54,467 bases of DNA from Pseudomonadota bacterium. Lineage in GTDB: Bacteria > Pseudomonadota > Alphaproteobacteria > Rhizobiales > Hyphomicrobiaceae. A program made the translations under genes and the position numbers. The notes beneath the pieces are model-generated. The model worked only from the letters and a program-made list of their open reading frames with translations. It made no database searches and was not told where the DNA came from. The stretch covers positions 1 to 54,467 of the forward strand of contig JAEZRM010000078.1 of the NCBI GenBank assembly GCA_023412805.1, read 5' to 3'. Shown piece after piece: positions 52,429 through 54,467 of the stretch. Numbering within the stretch: the first letter of the stretch is position 1; each line of letters starts with the position of its first letter.

Positions 52429-54369
52429 ATGTCCTATCGGGGAGACGATCTCGATCTGAAGGTGCCGGCTGGCCGGGCCCGCGCGGCGGTCACCAGCGCA
52501 TCCGACACGACCCTGTGGGTGGACGAAACCGTCCTCGCCTGCTGCAACAACGCCTTCGATCTCGCTCTGGCCTACGGCGCGAGCGAAGTCCGCCTCGCTC
52601 ATCTCCTTCACGCCCTGACCCGCGTCGAGGCGGCTGTGCGCATCCTCGAGCAGCGCGGCGTCGCCGCCGCCCGCCTGCGCCAGGAGAGCGCCGCCCTCAT
52701 CGTCAACGAGAGCCCCGTCCCGCTCAATGGCGAGCGCAATCCGCCGCGCCGCTCCGTCGAGTTCGAGGACACCCTGCGCCGCGCCGTCGATGCCGCCCGC
52801 CGCCGAGGTGCGCCGGCAGGCGTCGAGGAAGTGCTCTTCGGATTTCTCTCAGGTAGCCGGACCAATCCCGCGATCGACCTCCTGCGCCGCATGGCTCCCG
52901 ATCTTCCGATCGAAAACGCGCTGCCCGTGGATCCGACAGCGCGGCTCGATCATATCGAGGACACGCTGCGCGGCATTCACGCGGAGCTTGCCGGCGATCG
53001 CAAACTGCTTTCCGATCTCGTGCGCGACCTGCAGCGCGAAGTCGCGAGCCAGCGCGGCGACAACGCCAATCTTTCGACGGCACTCCGCGATCGCCTGAGC
53101 GACCTCGCCAGCCATCTGAGCGCCACACCCGGGATCACCGACAAGCTCACCGCCATCGAGCAGGCCGTGCGCGGCGGCATGGGAGAGGGCGCGCGCACGT
53201 GGAACGCCATCCATCAGCGCCTCGAGAGTCTCGAAGCCGCGATGCGCGCCGCCGATCCGGTGGAGCCGCTCGTGCAGCGCATCGCCGCCGTCGAGCAGGC
53301 CATACAGGACCGCGCCAGCGATTCCGTGCGGAGCTGGGTCGCACTCGCCGATCGCGTCCAATCGCTCGAGAAGCTCTATCAGGCCGGCTCCACCGAAGCC
53401 ATTCGCCAGTGGAGCGCGCTTTCGGAGGGCAATGCCGAGATCCTGAAGTCGCTCACTCAACATCAGTCGACACCGCTCGACGGCGGCGCACTGACCGAAC
53501 GCCTCGAAGTGATCGAGCGGACGGTCCGCAGCGGCCTCGGCGACACCGTCCGCTCGAACACGCTGCTCGCCGACCGCGTCAGCGTCGTCGAACGTGTCAT
53601 GGGCACCCGCAATGACACGCAGCCCGTCATGCTCCTCGACGAGCGCCTGCGTGCGCTCGAAGGCGCCCTCGACGGACGCGCACGCGAGACCGGCGGACGC
53701 TGGGTGGAGCTCGTGGATCGCCTCAAGACCATCGAGGGCCGCCTCGGCAGCACCGCCGTCACTACACTGCCCACGGCGGACGAGATCACGAAGCCCGTCG
53801 TCGGCTATCTCACCTCGGTCTCGGACGCGACCGCCGCGCGCGACGACAAGCACGCGCGTGTCCAGGCTCAAGCCATGGCCGAAATCGGCGGACGCGTCGC
53901 CGCACTCGAGCACGTCGTGCAGGCCAACAATGCCGCGATCAATGCCGCGGCTGGCGTCTACGACCGCAACACCGACGAGCTGCACGAAGGCTTCGTGCGC
54001 CTCAGCGAGAACCAGCACACGCTCGCCTCGGCCATCGGCGATTGGCGCGACGACAGCACGACGGAGCTGCGCCGCATCGCCGGCGGCCTCGATCGCCTGA
54101 AGGCGGTCGAGGATCGGCTGGAGAGCCTGACCCGCCACTTCACGGGCGGACCTCCCCGCGCCGTGCCCCCCGCCGCCGAGACGTACGCGCCGCCTCTGAG
54201 ATCGAGCGCGGCAAGGGAAACGACCGCGCCATCGGAAAACCTCGCCGGGTTCCGTCGCTGGCTCTTCGGCACTGAGGACCTCAGCCGAGCCAATGCCGAT
54301 GCCGATCTGCGCTGGCACCGTATGCGCGATGAAGTCCGCAATGCCGCCGAGCGTCTGCGCAAGCGTTAG
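52429..54369 (+). CDS. Long coiled-coil protein with Clp-N-like N-terminal domain
   Basis: 646-residue protein. The first 150 residues look like a Clp-N repeat domain (LACCNNAFDLALAYGASEVRLAHLLHALTR), but no AAA+ module follows. Residues 180-600 form a coiled coil with four related repeats beginning at about residues 240, 284, 358 and 406 (pattern RLxxIExxVRxGxGDxxRxWxxLxDRVxxLE). The C-terminus is polar and basic (SRANADADLRWHRMRDEVRNAAERLRKR). No catalytic motif. The start at 52429 has GGAGTTGGGG before it and removes a shadow extension. Probably a cytoplasmic scaffold or adaptor; function unknown. Confidence 0.75.
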   Translation: MSYRGDDLDLKVPAGRARAAVTSASDTTLWVDETVLACCNNAFDLALAYGASEVRLAHLLHALTRVEAAVRILEQRGVAAARLRQESAALIVNESPVPLNGERNPPRRSVEFEDTLRRAVDAARRRGAPAGVEEVLFGFLSGSRTNPAIDLLRRMAPDLPIENALPVDPTARLDHIEDTLRGIHAELAGDRKLLSDLVRDLQREVASQRGDNANLSTALRDRLSDLASHLSATPGITDKLTAIEQAVRGGMGEGARTWNAIHQRLESLEAAMRAADPVEPLVQRIAAVEQAIQDRASDSVRSWVALADRVQSLEKLYQAGSTEAIRQWSALSEGNAEILKSLTQHQSTPLDGGALTERLEVIERTVRSGLGDTVRSNTLLADRVSVVERVMGTRNDTQPVMLLDERLRALEGALDGRARETGGRWVELVDRLKTIEGRLGSTAVTTLPTADEITKPVVGYLTSVSDATAARDDKHARVQAQAMAEIGGRVAALEHVVQANNAAINAAAGVYDRNTDELHEGFVRLSENQHTLASAIGDWRDDSTTELRRIAGGLDRLKAVEDRLESLTRHFTGGPPRAVPPAAETYAPPLRSSAARETTAPSENLAGFRRWLFGTEDLSRANADADLRWHRMRDEVRNAAERLRKR

Positions 54370-54394
54370 GCAGAGCCCTTGGAACCTGAAATTT

Positions 54395-54467
54395 AGAAGG
54401 GTGCAGGGGCGAGCCCCTGCCGCGGGAGCGGTGGGGGCCCCCCGGCCCGCACCCGTGGGCGCGGTTA
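54395..54467. repeat. Partial palindromic repeat at the window end
   Basis: TGCAGGGGCGAGCCCCTGC is the second stem of the three-hairpin repeat with a changed loop (compare copy 1), followed by GGGGGCCCCCCGG. It is cut by the window edge, so the whole element cannot be judged. Confidence 0.5.

Noticed and set aside
52849..54318. Long minus-strand open frame (489 codons)
   Set aside because: It is antisense to the coiled-coil protein and shows no motif. The plus-strand frame has repeats and a good ribosome binding site.
1..54467. tRNA, rRNA and CRISPR
   Set aside because: No cloverleaf with a GTTCGA-type loop, no rRNA core sequence and no regularly spaced direct repeats were found by eye. A dedicated scan (tRNAscan, Infernal) would be decisive.

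Overview
The window is about 54 kb of GC-rich bacterial chromosome. The gene families present point to an alphaproteobacterium, most likely of the order Hyphomicrobiales (Rhizobiales). The pointers are two phasins, a DUF3300 protein with a C-terminal SDIRxKHD tail, an HWE-type histidine kinase, a FixK-like Crp/Fnr regulator, a UvrA with a degenerate first zinc finger (CPVSG), and many GC-rich palindromic intergenic repeats. This placement is inference. I saw no tRNA, rRNA, CRISPR array, transposase, integrase or phage structural gene cluster.

Layout. 1-6.5 kb: two TRAP transporter membrane subunits (translationally overlapping), a convergent MFS transporter, a PhnB-like VOC protein, a DUF3300 gene that appears broken by a one-base frameshift, a small exported protein and a DoxX-like membrane protein. 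6.5-12.6 kb: an HWE histidine kinase, an exported protein of unknown function, uvrA and a DUF559 endonuclease-like gene. 12.6-13.5 kb: a gene-free block packed with palindromic repeats. 13.5-16.9 kb: five tandem paralogous SnoaL/NTF2-like genes on the minus strand with a GNAT acetyltransferase embedded among them. This is the least explained system in the window. 17-20.5 kb: two short-chain dehydrogenases and a TcuA-like flavoprotein. 20.7-23.4 kb: a small unknown protein, then leuC-leuD (leucine biosynthesis).

23.5-31.4 kb: a lone MlaC-like lipid-binding protein, a secreted polysaccharide deacetylase, an AhpD-like peroxidase, a DsbA/FrnE-like protein, PilZ and GFA proteins, a small exported protein, an M29 aminopeptidase, a phasin and an exported coiled-coil protein. 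32-37.4 kb: small housekeeping or detoxification enzymes (monooxygenase-like, GST, methyltransferase, VOC, alpha/beta hydrolase), a YdjM-like membrane protein and a TetR regulator. 37.6-41.8 kb: a tight three-gene operon encoding a molybdopterin oxidoreductase, a DAO-type flavoprotein and a pyridoxal kinase. 41.9-46.4 kb: an outer-membrane beta-barrel protein, a Crp/Fnr regulator divergent from an OmpR-type response regulator, and a lipid-exporter-type ABC transporter. 46.6-54.4 kb: a second phasin with its terminator, a DD-carboxypeptidase with a SPOR domain, an unknown protein, an MltB-type lytic transglycosylase, a 14-TM DHA2 exporter and a long coiled-coil protein with a Clp-N-like head.

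How genes work together. The cell-envelope theme is strong: MlaC, outer-membrane barrel, MsbA-like ABC transporter, D,D-carboxypeptidase, lytic transglycosylase and polysaccharide deacetylase. Most genes lie in units of one to three. Intergenic regions are decorated with at least two families of dispersed palindromes. One family shows paired changes in its stems, which suggests that its folded structure is maintained.
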